Shown: in pieces, positions 34,894 through 43,692 of the stretch
How positions within the stretch are numbered: the stretch's first letter is position 1
How the letters are laid out: each line of letters opens with the position of its first letter
Assembly: GCF_015354735.1 (NCBI RefSeq)
Contig: NZ_JACEFJ010000002.1
Coordinates: forward strand, 558,001-622,000
DNA length: 64,000 nucleotides
Source of the DNA: Pararhodonellum marinum
Lineage (GTDB): Bacteria; Bacteroidota; Bacteroidia; Cytophagales; Cyclobacteriaceae
Direction of reading: 5' to 3'
Position numbers and translations under genes: made by a program
The notes under the pieces: generated by a model
Told to the model about the DNA's origin: nothing
The model's input: the letters and a program-made list of their open reading frames with translations, nothing else
Database searches by the model: none

Positions 34894-35541
34894 CTATTCA
34901 GAGATACCCGCCAGAACCCTGGCTGGAGCACCATCTCCGTCTTTTATTTTGAGCGGACACACCATCAAGGTAACCTGTTCGGTTTCAATTGCTGCTACAT
35001 TGCAGATGCCTTCTACGATTATGACTCCTCCTTTAAATAAGATATGGTGAATTCTGGTTACCTCATAGAGGTCGTTGACATCTGCCACAGAAGGAGGTTC
35101 CACAGCTAGGATTTTGATTTTTTTTGCGACCATCCAATTGGCCAAGTCTTCGCTTATCCTGGGCAATCTATTTCGGTATTTGTGAGGATCTGATTCGACA
35201 AATTGGCTCCAACCGGTTTTGAAGATCAGGCTGTCTCCTTCCTGGATTTTGTCTGCCGCTTCTCCCAAATCCTCGATAAGGATCAGGTACCTGTCTTCTT
35301 TGTTCTGCAGGTCTATGACCCAGGCTTTTCCGGTCAGTTGATCCGGGGTAAATTGATCGATGGTAGGCCCCGGAATGCCGAAATGAACAGGAGCATCCAT
35401 ATGGGTCCCGGCATGGGTGTAAATGTCCAGGTTTCGGGCATTCCATCCATCCGATTCCAAGGTTTTGACCTGCCTGATGTAGACACCGGGCATGTTGACT
35501 GATAAGGTAAGGGTGAGGTCAATCCATTTCATGGTAGGCAT
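34894..35541 (-). CDS. Cyclase family protein (kynurenine-formamidase-like)
   Basis: A 215-aa metal-dependent hydrolase of the cyclase/formamidase family with its hallmark HAGTHMDAPVHFG at about residues 43-55 and a later acidic/His segment (VEGICNVAAIE). Family members hydrolyse formamides or lactone-like and cyclic substrates. In this sub-operon it might open a sugar lactone made by the Gfo/Idh dehydrogenase (inference; no lactonase of another family is present). The start overlaps the dehydrogenase gene's end by 23 bases; ATG 35532 (MKWIDLT) is an equally likely start. Confidence 0.85.
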   Translation of the reverse strand: MPTMKWIDLTLTLSVNMPGVYIRQVKTLESDGWNARNLDIYTHAGTHMDAPVHFGIPGPTIDQFTPDQLTGKAWVIDLQNKEDRYLILIEDLGEAADKIQEGDSLIFKTGWSQFVESDPHKYRNRLPRISEDLANWMVAKKIKILAVEPPSVADVNDLYEVTRIHHILFKGGVIIVEGICNVAAIETEQVTLMVCPLKIKDGDGAPARVLAGISE

Positions 35542-36592
35542 GTAGCTGTTTGATTACGGTTGCTGCAAATTCGGAAGTTTTGGCTGTACCACCAAGGTCT
35601 TTCGTTTTTAAACCGCTTTCGAATGTACGCTCTATGGCCTGCACCATTTCTGCAGAGGCCTCCTTTTCTCCCAGATGTTCCAACATCAGGGCTGCAGACC
35701 AGATGGTTCCTACCGGGTTGGCGATGCCTTGACCAGCTATGTCCGGGGCTGACCCATGGATGGGTTCAAACATGGAGGGAAAGTTTTTTTCCGGATTGAT
35801 GTTGCCACTGCCACCCAAACCCAAACTTCCCATGATACCCCCACCCAAATCACTGAGGATATCCCCAAAAAGATTGGTGGTCAGGATGACATCAAAATAT
35901 TCCGGATGCAGTACAAAGTTGGCACTGGCATTGTCGATGTACATTTTCACAAGCGCCACATCCGGATATTGGGAGGCCACTTCTTCAATGACGGCGTCCC
36001 AATACTTGAGACTATGGATCAGGGTATTGGATTTGGTCACATTGGTGACTTTTTTTCTCCTCTTTCGGGCCAATTGAAACGCATAATGGGCAACCCGTTC
36101 GATGCCCTGTCTGGTGAAAATACTGGTATCCAGACCAAATCCTTCGGGATCTTCTGGCCTGAATATGCTTCCTGACTGGACAAATTCCCCTTCGTTGTTT
36201 TCCCGGATGACTACAAAATCGATGTCTTTTGCCGTTTTGGTTTTCAAAGGACTTTCCAGCCCCTTGAAAAGTTTGACAGGACGATAATTGACATATTGTT
36301 GGAAGGCCGTTCTGACTTTGAAAGTGTAGAGTTTTGCCGGTAGGGTATCATCCACCTCAGCCAATCCCACGGCACCAAAAAACACGGCATCAAAGGCCTT
36401 CAGGAGTTCCAGTCCGTCCTCAGGCATAAAGGCGCCTTCTCTGAGATACCTGCCGGCACCCCAATCAAAATAGGTGAGCGACAGGGAAAAATCAAAAAGC
36501 TGAGCGGCAGCTTCCAGTACTTTTACGGCGGCAGGTACGATTTCCTGCCCGATTCCATCTCCTGGAACCACGGCAATGTTATAGGTTTTCAT
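35519..36592 (-). CDS. Isocitrate/isopropylmalate (tartrate-type) dehydrogenase family protein
   Basis: A 357-aa NAD-dependent hydroxy-acid oxidative decarboxylase. Motifs: NIAVVPGDGIGQEIVPA at the start, VIRENNEGEF (substrate Arg), KVTNVTKSNTL, the Mn/Mg-binding YIDNASANF and LTTNLFGDILSDLGGG, and the NAD loop EPIHGSAPDIAGQGIANP. It resembles tartrate/D-malate dehydrogenases more than LeuB because it stands away from leucine genes and lies with an acid-sugar kinase. ATG 36592 is chosen over an upstream codon at 36610. It is first in its sub-operon, 34 bp after an operator copy. Confidence 0.9.
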   Translation of the reverse strand: MKTYNIAVVPGDGIGQEIVPAAVKVLEAAAQLFDFSLSLTYFDWGAGRYLREGAFMPEDGLELLKAFDAVFFGAVGLAEVDDTLPAKLYTFKVRTAFQQYVNYRPVKLFKGLESPLKTKTAKDIDFVVIRENNEGEFVQSGSIFRPEDPEGFGLDTSIFTRQGIERVAHYAFQLARKRRKKVTNVTKSNTLIHSLKYWDAVIEEVASQYPDVALVKMYIDNASANFVLHPEYFDVILTTNLFGDILSDLGGGIMGSLGLGGSGNINPEKNFPSMFEPIHGSAPDIAGQGIANPVGTIWSAALMLEHLGEKEASAEMVQAIERTFESGLKTKDLGGTAKTSEFAATVIKQLHAYHEMD

Positions 36593-36626
36593 AGGCCTTG
36601 TTAATGTCAAAATAAAAGTTAAATCC

Positions 36627-36646
36627 GTATACGGTATACAAAAATA
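36627..36646 (-). promoter_or_regulatory. Operator copy and -7 box before the dehydrogenase sub-operon
   Basis: GTATACGGTATAC at 36627-36639 repeats the motif at 32415 exactly. On the minus strand it directly follows TATTTTTG (36639-36646), a good TAnnTTTG box; no clear -33 box is seen. The layout, operator just downstream of the -7 box, is the same as before the regulator gene. Confidence 0.68.
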
Positions 36647-36824
36647 GTATTATTATTTACTTATAGAAGTAAGTCCTTAGAAAAAAAGGAGATTAATTTG
36701 AAGAAGCCTCCAAAAATGAAGCGGTAGCTGTGGAACTTTATATTTGGTTAAAGATGCTAATTTTACAAAGGCGTGATTTAAAAATAACTGAAATCATTAT
36801 AAATTCTGCTAAATCCTTGTCAAG

Positions 36825-37370
36825 TCATTTAAACATTAAATCTCGGTTGGACAATTTTATTTTTTTATTTGAAAGCGATTCCAAGGTTTTTTTAATTAGA
36901 GTAGCTCTTTCTTGGTTAATGAAGGCTGGAATTAAATACTCAATTTTTATTTTAAAAAGCCGGTTAATAATTACTAAATCCTCCTTAGAAAAAGGTCTCA
37001 GCCCGTTGATCAATTCTGACATGTATCCTTTTCTATGGCCTAAAATCTTAGCCAAATCATTTTGGTTTAATCCAGCCTGTTTAAGGTTTTTTTTAATCAG
37101 CTCTTTTCTCGTTTGATAAAATTCATTTTCGGATTCAATTATTGCTTCAGCCAAATCGCTCTCCTTGATCTGATTGTTAGCAATCGTATCTTCATTCGTC
37201 CAATGTATTTTTTCGAAATTTTTAATCAAATCACGCAAATGATTCCTAATGGGTACATAAGATTTATCGGTTTTTACCAGCACCCTAAGTTGTAAAAACA
37301 AAGATGTGGCTTTCTCATATTCAAGTTCACTGCTTAGTGAAGTAATATTTTGTATTGAAAATTTATCCAT
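36825..37370 (-). CDS. HigA-like XRE antitoxin
   Basis: A 181-aa protein. The N-terminal ~95 residues are helical without a known fold; residues ~105-160 form an XRE helix-turn-helix (LNQNDLAKILGHRKGYMSEL, NGLRPFSKEDLVIINRLF). This is the layout of HigA-type antitoxins that follow a HigB toxin gene. The toxin gene just upstream (37372-37701) is damaged, its stop lying one base before this ATG. The antitoxin frame itself is intact, so it could still act as a solitary repressor. The region is visibly AT-rich compared with the sugar block. Confidence 0.78.
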   Translation of the reverse strand: MDKFSIQNITSLSSELEYEKATSLFLQLRVLVKTDKSYVPIRNHLRDLIKNFEKIHWTNEDTIANNQIKESDLAEAIIESENEFYQTRKELIKKNLKQAGLNQNDLAKILGHRKGYMSELINGLRPFSKEDLVIINRLFKIKIEYLIPAFINQERATLIKKTLESLSNKKIKLSNRDLMFK

Positions 37371-37371
37371 T

Positions 37372-37701
37372 TTAGATCAGTTTGTGAATACGTAACCACT
37401 TCTCAATTGGTGACTTGTTACCTTTGAATGTATGACCATACTCATCATGTGAGCCTGTCCAGATTACAGTTGCTTCATTTTCTTCGAACACTATTAAAAC
37501 CATGGTCCGATGAATACTCAAATCGGAAAAGTAAAATCCATTGCTATGCACACAATCTGTATCAGGTCGGGTTTCTTTTATTTCAGTCTGTTTGGTCCAC
37601 TTGGCATTTTAGATGTCTGAAAAAAATTGATCAACCGCTTTGATCAGTTTTACATTGCCATGGTTCTTGCTTTTTAATTTCAGCAGTATATGCGTAACCG
37701 T
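37372..37701 (-). pseudogene. HigB-like toxin, inactivated
   Basis: Reading the minus strand from 37701 gives a HigB/RelE-like sequence: KLIKAVDQFF, NAKWTKQTEIKETRPDTDCV, GFYFSDLSIHRTMVLI, TVIWTGSHDEYGHTFKG, ending KWLRIHKLI with the stop at 37372-37374. Two defects are seen: an in-frame TAA at 37609-37611 where a glutamine codon would fit, and no ATG at the expected start (ACG at 37699-37701, just after a TGA). It belongs with the HigA-like gene directly downstream. Confidence 0.72.
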
Positions 37702-37894
37702 GCAGTTTCAATTAAAAGGTCGCACATTATCCAATTGTCTTTGATTTTTTTGTCTATCCCTGAAGTGTAAACCAGTAAAAGCGGTCTGACTGGGATGTCT
37801 GAAAATTTGGTTTTAAAGTGTCCAACTTGAATGGCAGACCAGACCAAGGTTGGCTTCCGGTTTAGGGATATTATCCACATTTTTTCTGCCTTAC

Positions 37895-38578
37895 TTAATA
37901 TTCAAACTCAAGGGCGTAATATTTAAATAAGTGATCATTTTCAACCTGATCATATTCACGGGTGGCTATGTAAATGGTATTTTTGTCTGCCCAAAACATG
38001 GGAGTTTTTTCTTCTCCATTGATATCTAAACCATGAAAATCAAATGTAAAAAGTGGCCAAACCCCATTTTTTGATGACTTACATATTTCAATTTGCAGGT
38101 AATTATCACTTCCTTCTCTCTCAAGCCCGACCCAAAGACCGTCGATAGACATTACACCAAAAGAGCCTCGAAATCTCCGATAACCTGAAGCCATTTCATT
38201 GGTGCTGGCAATTACGAAACTAGCTTTTGTATAATGATTGTCAAGTATGTAAAACAAATATAAATCCAGGGTAGGATAATGTGCTTCAAAGGAAGTAAGG
38301 CATCTTGGTGAATTACATAATTCCCTTTTAGCGAGTTCTTTTTCCCATTCATTGTAAGTTTTTTCAATGGACTCAAATGATTTTTCAAGTTTTGTAGGGT
38401 CTGGGATGTTGGTTACAAAATGGGCATTGAAATTGGTATTTAAAGCTTTATTAAAATCAATTTCGGTAATAGGGGTAAAAGTAAAAAATCGCCGGCTTTC
38501 TTGGGCTGTTGCATCTTCAGCTTTAAATCCAAATAATCCTAGTCCTAAGAATCCTACTAATGTCAGTAACTTGTTCAT
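37895..38578 (-). CDS. Secreted protein of unknown function
   Basis: A 227-aa protein with a signal peptide (MNKLLTLVGFLGLGLFGFKA). The mature part has no motif that I recognise; two cysteines close together (NSPRCL region) and many aromatic residues suggest a compact globular secreted domain. It stands alone between the broken HigBA pair and the CPBP genes, with about 200 bp without genes on either side. Its position in an accessory, AT-rich stretch suggests a cargo gene. Confidence 0.65.
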   Translation of the reverse strand: MNKLLTLVGFLGLGLFGFKAEDATAQESRRFFTFTPITEIDFNKALNTNFNAHFVTNIPDPTKLEKSFESIEKTYNEWEKELAKRELCNSPRCLTSFEAHYPTLDLYLFYILDNHYTKASFVIASTNEMASGYRRFRGSFGVMSIDGLWVGLEREGSDNYLQIEICKSSKNGVWPLFTFDFHGLDINGEEKTPMFWADKNTIYIATREYDQVENDHLFKYYALEFEY

Positions 38579-38776
38579 ATGAGTTTATTTACTTTTTTTC
38601 TTCCTAAATACTTCCTTAGGCCAAATTTTTAACTGTTCCCTGAATCGTCATGCTTTTGCCAGATGTCCGTAGTACCTTTTTAGCAATTAGACTTCTTGAT
38701 TCAATTTTCTGAGGTTGAAGTTAATAAAAGTTACAAAAATGGTAAATGCTAAGGGAACATATGGAAAATCTGGTTG

Positions 38777-39613
38777 TTAAGGGTAGGGAGTAGATGGATT
38801 TTTGATTTTCATGAATAGTAAGGCCATTATCCCTATTCCAAATACAAGGAACTCAAGTAGCCAAAAATGAAATTGAAAAACTTCTGTTGACATCACCAAA
38901 CTAGGAAATATCGGCAGGAATGCATTGGAAGTACCATGGGCAACCAGGGCAGACATGGGTTTGTTTTTTGAAGCTTTGACCACCCAAGACAGAAAAAACG
39001 ACAATCCAATGCATCCAATCAGAAAAGCTGGAAAAGGCATAAACACCTGAAAAGAATCAGGAATAGCCCATAAAGGCAAATGCCAGAAGGCCCAAATTAA
39101 TCCCAAAATCGTATTCCCATACCACAAGCCAAACTTGGACTCCAAGTAAGGCATGATATATCCCCTCCAACCGATTTCTTCCTGACCCCCACCAAAAAAG
39201 ATCATCAAAAGCCAATAAACAGGGAACACATAAATCGTGGGCAAGAGCATAGGTAATCTTTCATATCCAAAAAACCCGGGAAGATACCAGGCTAAAAAAT
39301 TAGCAATACCCATTGCACCAAGAATGATAAGCCAAACTTTCCAACCAAATTTGATAGAAAGAAAGGACTTAAGGAAAGGTCTGACAAATGACTTTCCTTG
39401 CAGGGTTCTAATGGAATAAATCGCTCCAATACCAGGACCAAAAGCACCCAAAAGGATGGCAGGCATACTCAAACTGCCGCGCAGGCTTTCATTCCAGTTC
39501 CAGATGCCTACACCACCCAACACAAAGGGAAGCCATAACAGCCAAGACCATAGAAAAGTAATCACAAAGAACCGGACCGGAATGGGTTTGCTATTTATAT
39601 TATCTGAATCCAT
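38777..39613 (-). CDS. CPBP family intramembrane metalloprotease-like protein (1)
   Basis: A 278-aa polytopic membrane protein of the CPBP (Abi/CAAX protease) family. The catalytic motifs are EEIGWRGYIMPYLESKFG (EExxxR) and FWHLPLWAIP (second His motif), and a third region ALVAHGTSNAFLP carries the last His/Asn. Members include prenyl-protein endopeptidases, bacteriocin self-immunity proteins and membrane-linked regulators. The start at 39613 overlaps the stop of the paralogous gene by one base (TAATG); a longer frame to 39841 lies inside that gene and is rejected. Confidence 0.85.
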   Translation of the reverse strand: MDSDNINSKPIPVRFFVITFLWSWLLWLPFVLGGVGIWNWNESLRGSLSMPAILLGAFGPGIGAIYSIRTLQGKSFVRPFLKSFLSIKFGWKVWLIILGAMGIANFLAWYLPGFFGYERLPMLLPTIYVFPVYWLLMIFFGGGQEEIGWRGYIMPYLESKFGLWYGNTILGLIWAFWHLPLWAIPDSFQVFMPFPAFLIGCIGLSFFLSWVVKASKNKPMSALVAHGTSNAFLPIFPSLVMSTEVFQFHFWLLEFLVFGIGIMALLFMKIKNPSTPYP

Positions 39614-40365
39614 TAAAATATGCTTTCTGTGAGTACCATGACAACATGAGCAAAAATATGAGCGAGGAAGGCACTCTCTAAGCCTTTTTTCCAATAGAGC
39701 CATCCGAATACAAGCCCTCCAATGGTGTTGCCTAAAAGCACGTAACTTATCATGACTATACTGGGATTTCCTACAGTTTGAAAGACTACAGGGAAATGAC
39801 CTACCGCAAAAATCAGGGATGAGAGGATAATACCTATCCAATATACTATTGGCTTGAGTCCCTTAGAAAGCTTAGCTGTCAACCAAACCAACAGCGTCAT
39901 CAAACCAAAGCGCATAAAGATTTCTTCTGTGATGCCACCATATAAAAACCTTGCCGCAAGCGTAAGGTGAAGTTGTCCGCTGAGGAGTTCAAATTCCGAA
40001 GGGGAGATTAACTTTAAAAGTCCGAGGATGCTCAATGCCATTCCTGTGAGGATTCCCCCAGAAACTCCATATAGAATTATTTGTGGAATTTGGATAGTAT
40101 CTTCTTTGATGCCCAAAAATTTCTCAATAATAGGAACGCTGAGGTTGACTTTTTGGTAAAGTAAAGTTCCCACAAGTACAGCCACTATCAAAATAATGGT
40201 TGGGTTGATCAAAATCAGCAATTTAATCTGAAATGGCGTAAACTGATCTCCCAAGACAGATAATATCTCATCCGGTAAAGGGATATCCACCGTCAACATG
40301 GACAACATGCCCAACATCCCGAGGAAAAATAAGATTAGGGCGAGGTAAAACTTTTTTCTTTTCAT
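39613..40365 (-). CDS. CPBP family intramembrane metalloprotease-like protein (2)
   Basis: A 250-aa membrane protein with about seven hydrophobic segments. CPBP motifs: YGGITEEIFMRFGLMTLL (EExxxR) and FAVGHFPVVF, then FLAHIFAHVVMVL. It is only distantly similar to its downstream neighbour, with which it is translationally coupled. ATG 40365 (MKRKKFYLAL, basic then hydrophobic) is preferred to an upstream codon at 40419. It lies 124 bp after a pair of alpha/beta hydrolases on the same strand. Confidence 0.82.
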   Translation of the reverse strand: MKRKKFYLALILFFLGMLGMLSMLTVDIPLPDEILSVLGDQFTPFQIKLLILINPTIILIVAVLVGTLLYQKVNLSVPIIEKFLGIKEDTIQIPQIILYGVSGGILTGMALSILGLLKLISPSEFELLSGQLHLTLAARFLYGGITEEIFMRFGLMTLLVWLTAKLSKGLKPIVYWIGIILSSLIFAVGHFPVVFQTVGNPSIVMISYVLLGNTIGGLVFGWLYWKKGLESAFLAHIFAHVVMVLTESIF

Positions 40366-40489
40366 AGATGCCTGATCTTTAAAATACTGGTTTTTTACAA
40401 TTAAGCGAATAGATAGCATATAGATTTTGGTAGATACCTGTCTGCCACAATCGGGCTCGTTATAAATAGATTTTTTTGACTCAGCAGGT

Positions 40490-41290
40490 CTAATCTATTA
40501 AAACCCTTTTCAAAAACTCATGCAAAGCCATATTGTATGCCTCTGGATTATCTTGATTGGCAATATGGTTGGCATGAGGTATGGCCACACAATGGCTCAA
40601 AGATTCTTGGGCATGCCAGGATCTGGACGCTTTTCTGATAAATGAAAGATCCATATCCCCATAAAGTATCAACAAGGGCACTTTTTTAGGTTGGGGCGAG
40701 GAATCGATCAAATCATAGCACATATCAGCAGTTATTTGAAGGGCAAACTTTTTTCCGGCCTTCTTCATGGTGGAAGACAAATAATCCTGAACGCCTTTCT
40801 TTACTGCCCTGTGTTTTCCAAAAGACTTTGAAAACACATTTTCGGGAATCAAACCCATCAAAAAGGTGAAAAAAGGAACCAGTATTTTTGCCCATTTACC
40901 AACATGGGATTTCAATTCAATTCCAGGAGCATGAACCACAGCCAATAATTTTTCGGGGTGCTTTAACTGAAAATACTGGGCAATCATACTACCCAAAGAC
41001 TGACCTACCAAAACTGCTTGGGAAATTTGGAGTTCTTCCATTAGCTCATTCAAACAATTGGCAGAAATTTCGGTAAATCGCTTATTGTAATTTTTTATTG
41101 ACGAGCTCCCATGTCCTGGCAGATCCCAGACCAAGGTTCTGTATTGCAATTGGAAAAACTCAACCTGCTCCTGAAAAGTAAGTCGGTCCATGCCTACACC
41201 ATGGATAAAAACAAGAATAGGGGCATTTTCCACGCCTGACAACTCATAATAAACATCTCCGTAGTTACTTGAAAATAATCCTATCTTCAT
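40490..41290 (-). CDS. Alpha/beta hydrolase (1)
   Basis: A 266-aa hydrolase without signal peptide: oxyanion motif FIHGVGMDRLTF, LVWDLPGHGSSS, nucleophile motif VLVGQSLGSMIA, acid in LILYGDMDLSF, and His in IPHANHIANQDNPE. The general fold covers esterases, lactonases and C-C hydrolases, so no substrate is assigned. It overlaps the stop of its paralogue by four bases and is followed by the two CPBP genes. Confidence 0.88.
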   Translation of the reverse strand: MKIGLFSSNYGDVYYELSGVENAPILVFIHGVGMDRLTFQEQVEFFQLQYRTLVWDLPGHGSSSIKNYNKRFTEISANCLNELMEELQISQAVLVGQSLGSMIAQYFQLKHPEKLLAVVHAPGIELKSHVGKWAKILVPFFTFLMGLIPENVFSKSFGKHRAVKKGVQDYLSSTMKKAGKKFALQITADMCYDLIDSSPQPKKVPLLILYGDMDLSFIRKASRSWHAQESLSHCVAIPHANHIANQDNPEAYNMALHEFLKRVLID

Positions 41291-42084
41291 CTCCTATTCT
41301 TTATTATTAGGGATTTTAAAATTCCCGTGAGGCACTTGTTAAATATCTCAGGGTTATCAAGGTTGGCCATATGGCCAACACCCTTAAGGTCCACGACTTT
41401 TGCTTTTTCGTTTTTAGCAACAGCGCTTAGGGTTGTATTTAAAGCTCGGTTAATATCACGATCAAATTCACATTTGATCAAAGTATATGGAATTGGGCTT
41501 TGCTCGATCATCCATGTAAAATCATATTTGACCAAATGATACCTCATATGTGGAATTGCCTGTGATGCCTTCAAAAGCATCTGATAGGAAATGTCCTTGG
41601 ATTCTTCATTCAATCCCGCATGAGATGCCACAAATTTTAAATACCAATTTGTAAAAAACCTGAGCATGAACGTATCAATTCCTCTGACTACAGGCGCCAG
41701 AAACCTGGGTATGTTCATCTGACTTGTGGTTCCGAAGGTGGTCAAACTCAAAAAACGGCTTGGGATTCTATTGACAACAATATACCCCAACACCCCACCT
41801 GCGGAATTGCCCACATAATGGATACGGTCCAACTTCAGGTCTTCAATCAAATGGATAATATCGGTTGCCAAAAGTGTTAAGGAATATTGGTCGGTGGTAT
41901 TAGGAGAGGGTGAAGGGGATTCTCCGTGTCCTCTTAAGGATACCGAAACTACCTTGTAATGATCGGAGAAAAAGCGGTGCTGTTGTTTAAATTGACCCGC
42001 ATTTCCCCCTGCGCCATGCACAAAAAACAGGGTTTCTTTATTTTCATGACCTGTAATTTCACATTCAAGTTGAATTGAATTCAT
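41287..42084 (-). CDS. Alpha/beta hydrolase (2)
   Basis: A 265-aa paralogue of the downstream hydrolase, with FFVHGAGGNAGQFKQQH, VSVSLRGHGESPSPSP, nucleophile motif YVGNSAGGVLGY, acid in KCEFDRDINR and His in GVGHMANLDNPE. Both members end in the same H-x-A-N-x-D-N-P-E type segment, which supports tandem duplication. First gene of the four-gene run hydrolase-hydrolase-CPBP-CPBP. Confidence 0.88.
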   Translation of the reverse strand: MNSIQLECEITGHENKETLFFVHGAGGNAGQFKQQHRFFSDHYKVVSVSLRGHGESPSPSPNTTDQYSLTLLATDIIHLIEDLKLDRIHYVGNSAGGVLGYIVVNRIPSRFLSLTTFGTTSQMNIPRFLAPVVRGIDTFMLRFFTNWYLKFVASHAGLNEESKDISYQMLLKASQAIPHMRYHLVKYDFTWMIEQSPIPYTLIKCEFDRDINRALNTTLSAVAKNEKAKVVDLKGVGHMANLDNPEIFNKCLTGILKSLIIKNRR

Positions 42085-42209
42085 GATGTAAGAGATTGAT
42101 TGCAGTTAAGAGTCATCATTGGACAGAATAAGACCTTGTAGCGAATAACTGTCAATTGAATGGTTTAACAAATCAAATTTCCCTTAAAAATTGGATTTGG
42201 ATAATGATA

Positions 42210-42422
42210 TTAATCAGCTTTTTTATTGATTACTACACTAAAAACTATCGATTTGGATTCTATCGGATCTTTCAGGGCTTCCATTCCTTGCATAATATGT
42301 TGCCTGCTATTCATTGTCTTTAAAAAATTCAAGATTAAATCAATATCTTTAAAATTTGCCTGAGCAGTCTTATTTGTAAATCTACCTGTGATTTGTGTAA
42401 GAAATACAATGGTTTGATTCAT
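42210..42422 (-). CDS. Small open frame of unknown status
   Basis: A 70-codon frame upstream of the hydrolase pair on the same strand (MNQTIVFLTQITGRFTNKTA...). It has plausible soluble composition, but no recognised domain and no visible ribosome binding site, and could be chance or the remnant of a larger gene. Confidence 0.3.
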   Translation of the reverse strand: MNQTIVFLTQITGRFTNKTAQANFKDIDLILNFLKTMNSRQHIMQGMEALKDPIESKSIVFSVVINKKAD

Positions 42423-42523
42423 AGCTTTATAGGATAGTCATTGAAAGCCACGGTTGCCGTTAAGCGCTACAATGTTCATTGTTCTTTTTATCCTGTTTAA
42501 CCATCAATTCTCAATATACCATT

Positions 42524-43666
42524 ATGCTCGCAACTAATTATAGAGGAAAACGAAGAATCCGTGTGGACAGAGATGCGCCAATCCCCACAATTCAGCATCC
42601 ACAAGACGCCATCATCAAAGTAACGAGGACCTGTATTTGCGGTTCTGACCTTCATTTATACAATGGAAATGTACCCGACACAAGGGTAGGCAGTATTTTT
42701 GGCCATGAGTTTGTCGGAACGGTGGCTGATATTGGCCCTGATGTGACCAACATCAAGGTGGGAGATCAGGTGATCGTACCATTTAACATTGCTTGTGGAG
42801 AATGCATTTTTTGTGAGCAAGAATTGTATTCTTCCTGCCATGAATCCAATGCTCAGTCTACCGCCTTGAGCGGAATATTTGGTTATTCCCACCTTGCAGG
42901 AGGCCATCAGGGTGGTCAAGCGGAATACGTAAGGGTGCCTTATGCGAATGTTGGCCCTATGGTCATTCCTGAAAACATGGATCTTGATGATGCTGTTCTG
43001 CTTACCGACATTTTGCCCACCGGCTACCAAGCGGCCGAAATGGGCGGCATCCAAAAAGGAGATACGGTAGTGGTGTTTGGTGCAGGGCCGGTGGGAATCA
43101 TGGCCGCCAAATGTGCCTGGCTGTTTGGGGCAGGACGGGTGATTGTGATCGATAAGGAAGAATACCGGCTTGATTTTGTCAAGAAATATGCGGACTGCGA
43201 AGTCTACAACTTTCTTTCCATAGAAGATCCCGTAAAGTTCATCAAACAAATCACGGATTGGGTTGGTGCCGATGTATGCATAGACGCTGTGGGGGCAGAA
43301 GCAGCCGGCGATGCTTTGCAAACCATCACAGGCAGGAAATTATTGCTTCAGGCAGGATCAGCCACTGCCTTGGAGTGGGCCATCAACTCTGTGAAAAAAG
43401 GCGGAATTGTTTCGGTAGTGGGTGTGTATGGTCCTACGGGAAATCTGGTACCTATCGGCAATGTGGTGAATAAAGGCATCACGATCCGGGCGGGACAGGC
43501 TTCCGTCAAAAGACTGCTTCCAAGATTGATCAAACATGTGCAGGATGGTATCATCAATCCGAAGGAGCTGATTACGCACAGAATACCCTTGGAGGAGGCA
43601 GCTGATGCCTATAGAATGTTTTCCGATAAACTGGATTACATGATCAAACCTGTATTGATTCCATAA
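42524..43666 (+). CDS. Zinc-dependent alcohol dehydrogenase
   Basis: A 380-aa medium-chain dehydrogenase. Catalytic zinc site TCICGSDLHLYNG and GHEFVGTVADIGPDV; structural zinc cysteines in ACGECIFCEQELYSSC; NAD site VVVFGAGPVGIMAAK with the acidic IDKEEYRLD. The long insertion and HLAGGHQGGQAEYVRVPYAN are typical of glutathione-independent formaldehyde dehydrogenase-like members. ATG 42524 begins the conserved part; a longer frame from 42479 adds an unlikely extension. It likely shares a transcript with the small protein gene 26 bp downstream. Confidence 0.93.
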   Translation: MLATNYRGKRRIRVDRDAPIPTIQHPQDAIIKVTRTCICGSDLHLYNGNVPDTRVGSIFGHEFVGTVADIGPDVTNIKVGDQVIVPFNIACGECIFCEQELYSSCHESNAQSTALSGIFGYSHLAGGHQGGQAEYVRVPYANVGPMVIPENMDLDDAVLLTDILPTGYQAAEMGGIQKGDTVVVFGAGPVGIMAAKCAWLFGAGRVIVIDKEEYRLDFVKKYADCEVYNFLSIEDPVKFIKQITDWVGADVCIDAVGAEAAGDALQTITGRKLLLQAGSATALEWAINSVKKGGIVSVVGVYGPTGNLVPIGNVVNKGITIRAGQASVKRLLPRLIKHVQDGIINPKELITHRIPLEEAADAYRMFSDKLDYMIKPVLIP

Positions 43667-43692
43667 TCTGTTAGCCTTAAAAGTAGATAACC

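Noticed and set aside
37680-37880. 66-codon minus-strand frame upstream of the HigB pseudogene
   Set aside because: Overlaps the pseudogene's first part in another frame and shows no recognisable protein features.
39614-39841. Long N-terminal extension of the first CPBP gene
   Set aside because: It lies inside the second CPBP gene in another frame; a TAATG coupling start at 39613 explains the gene better.
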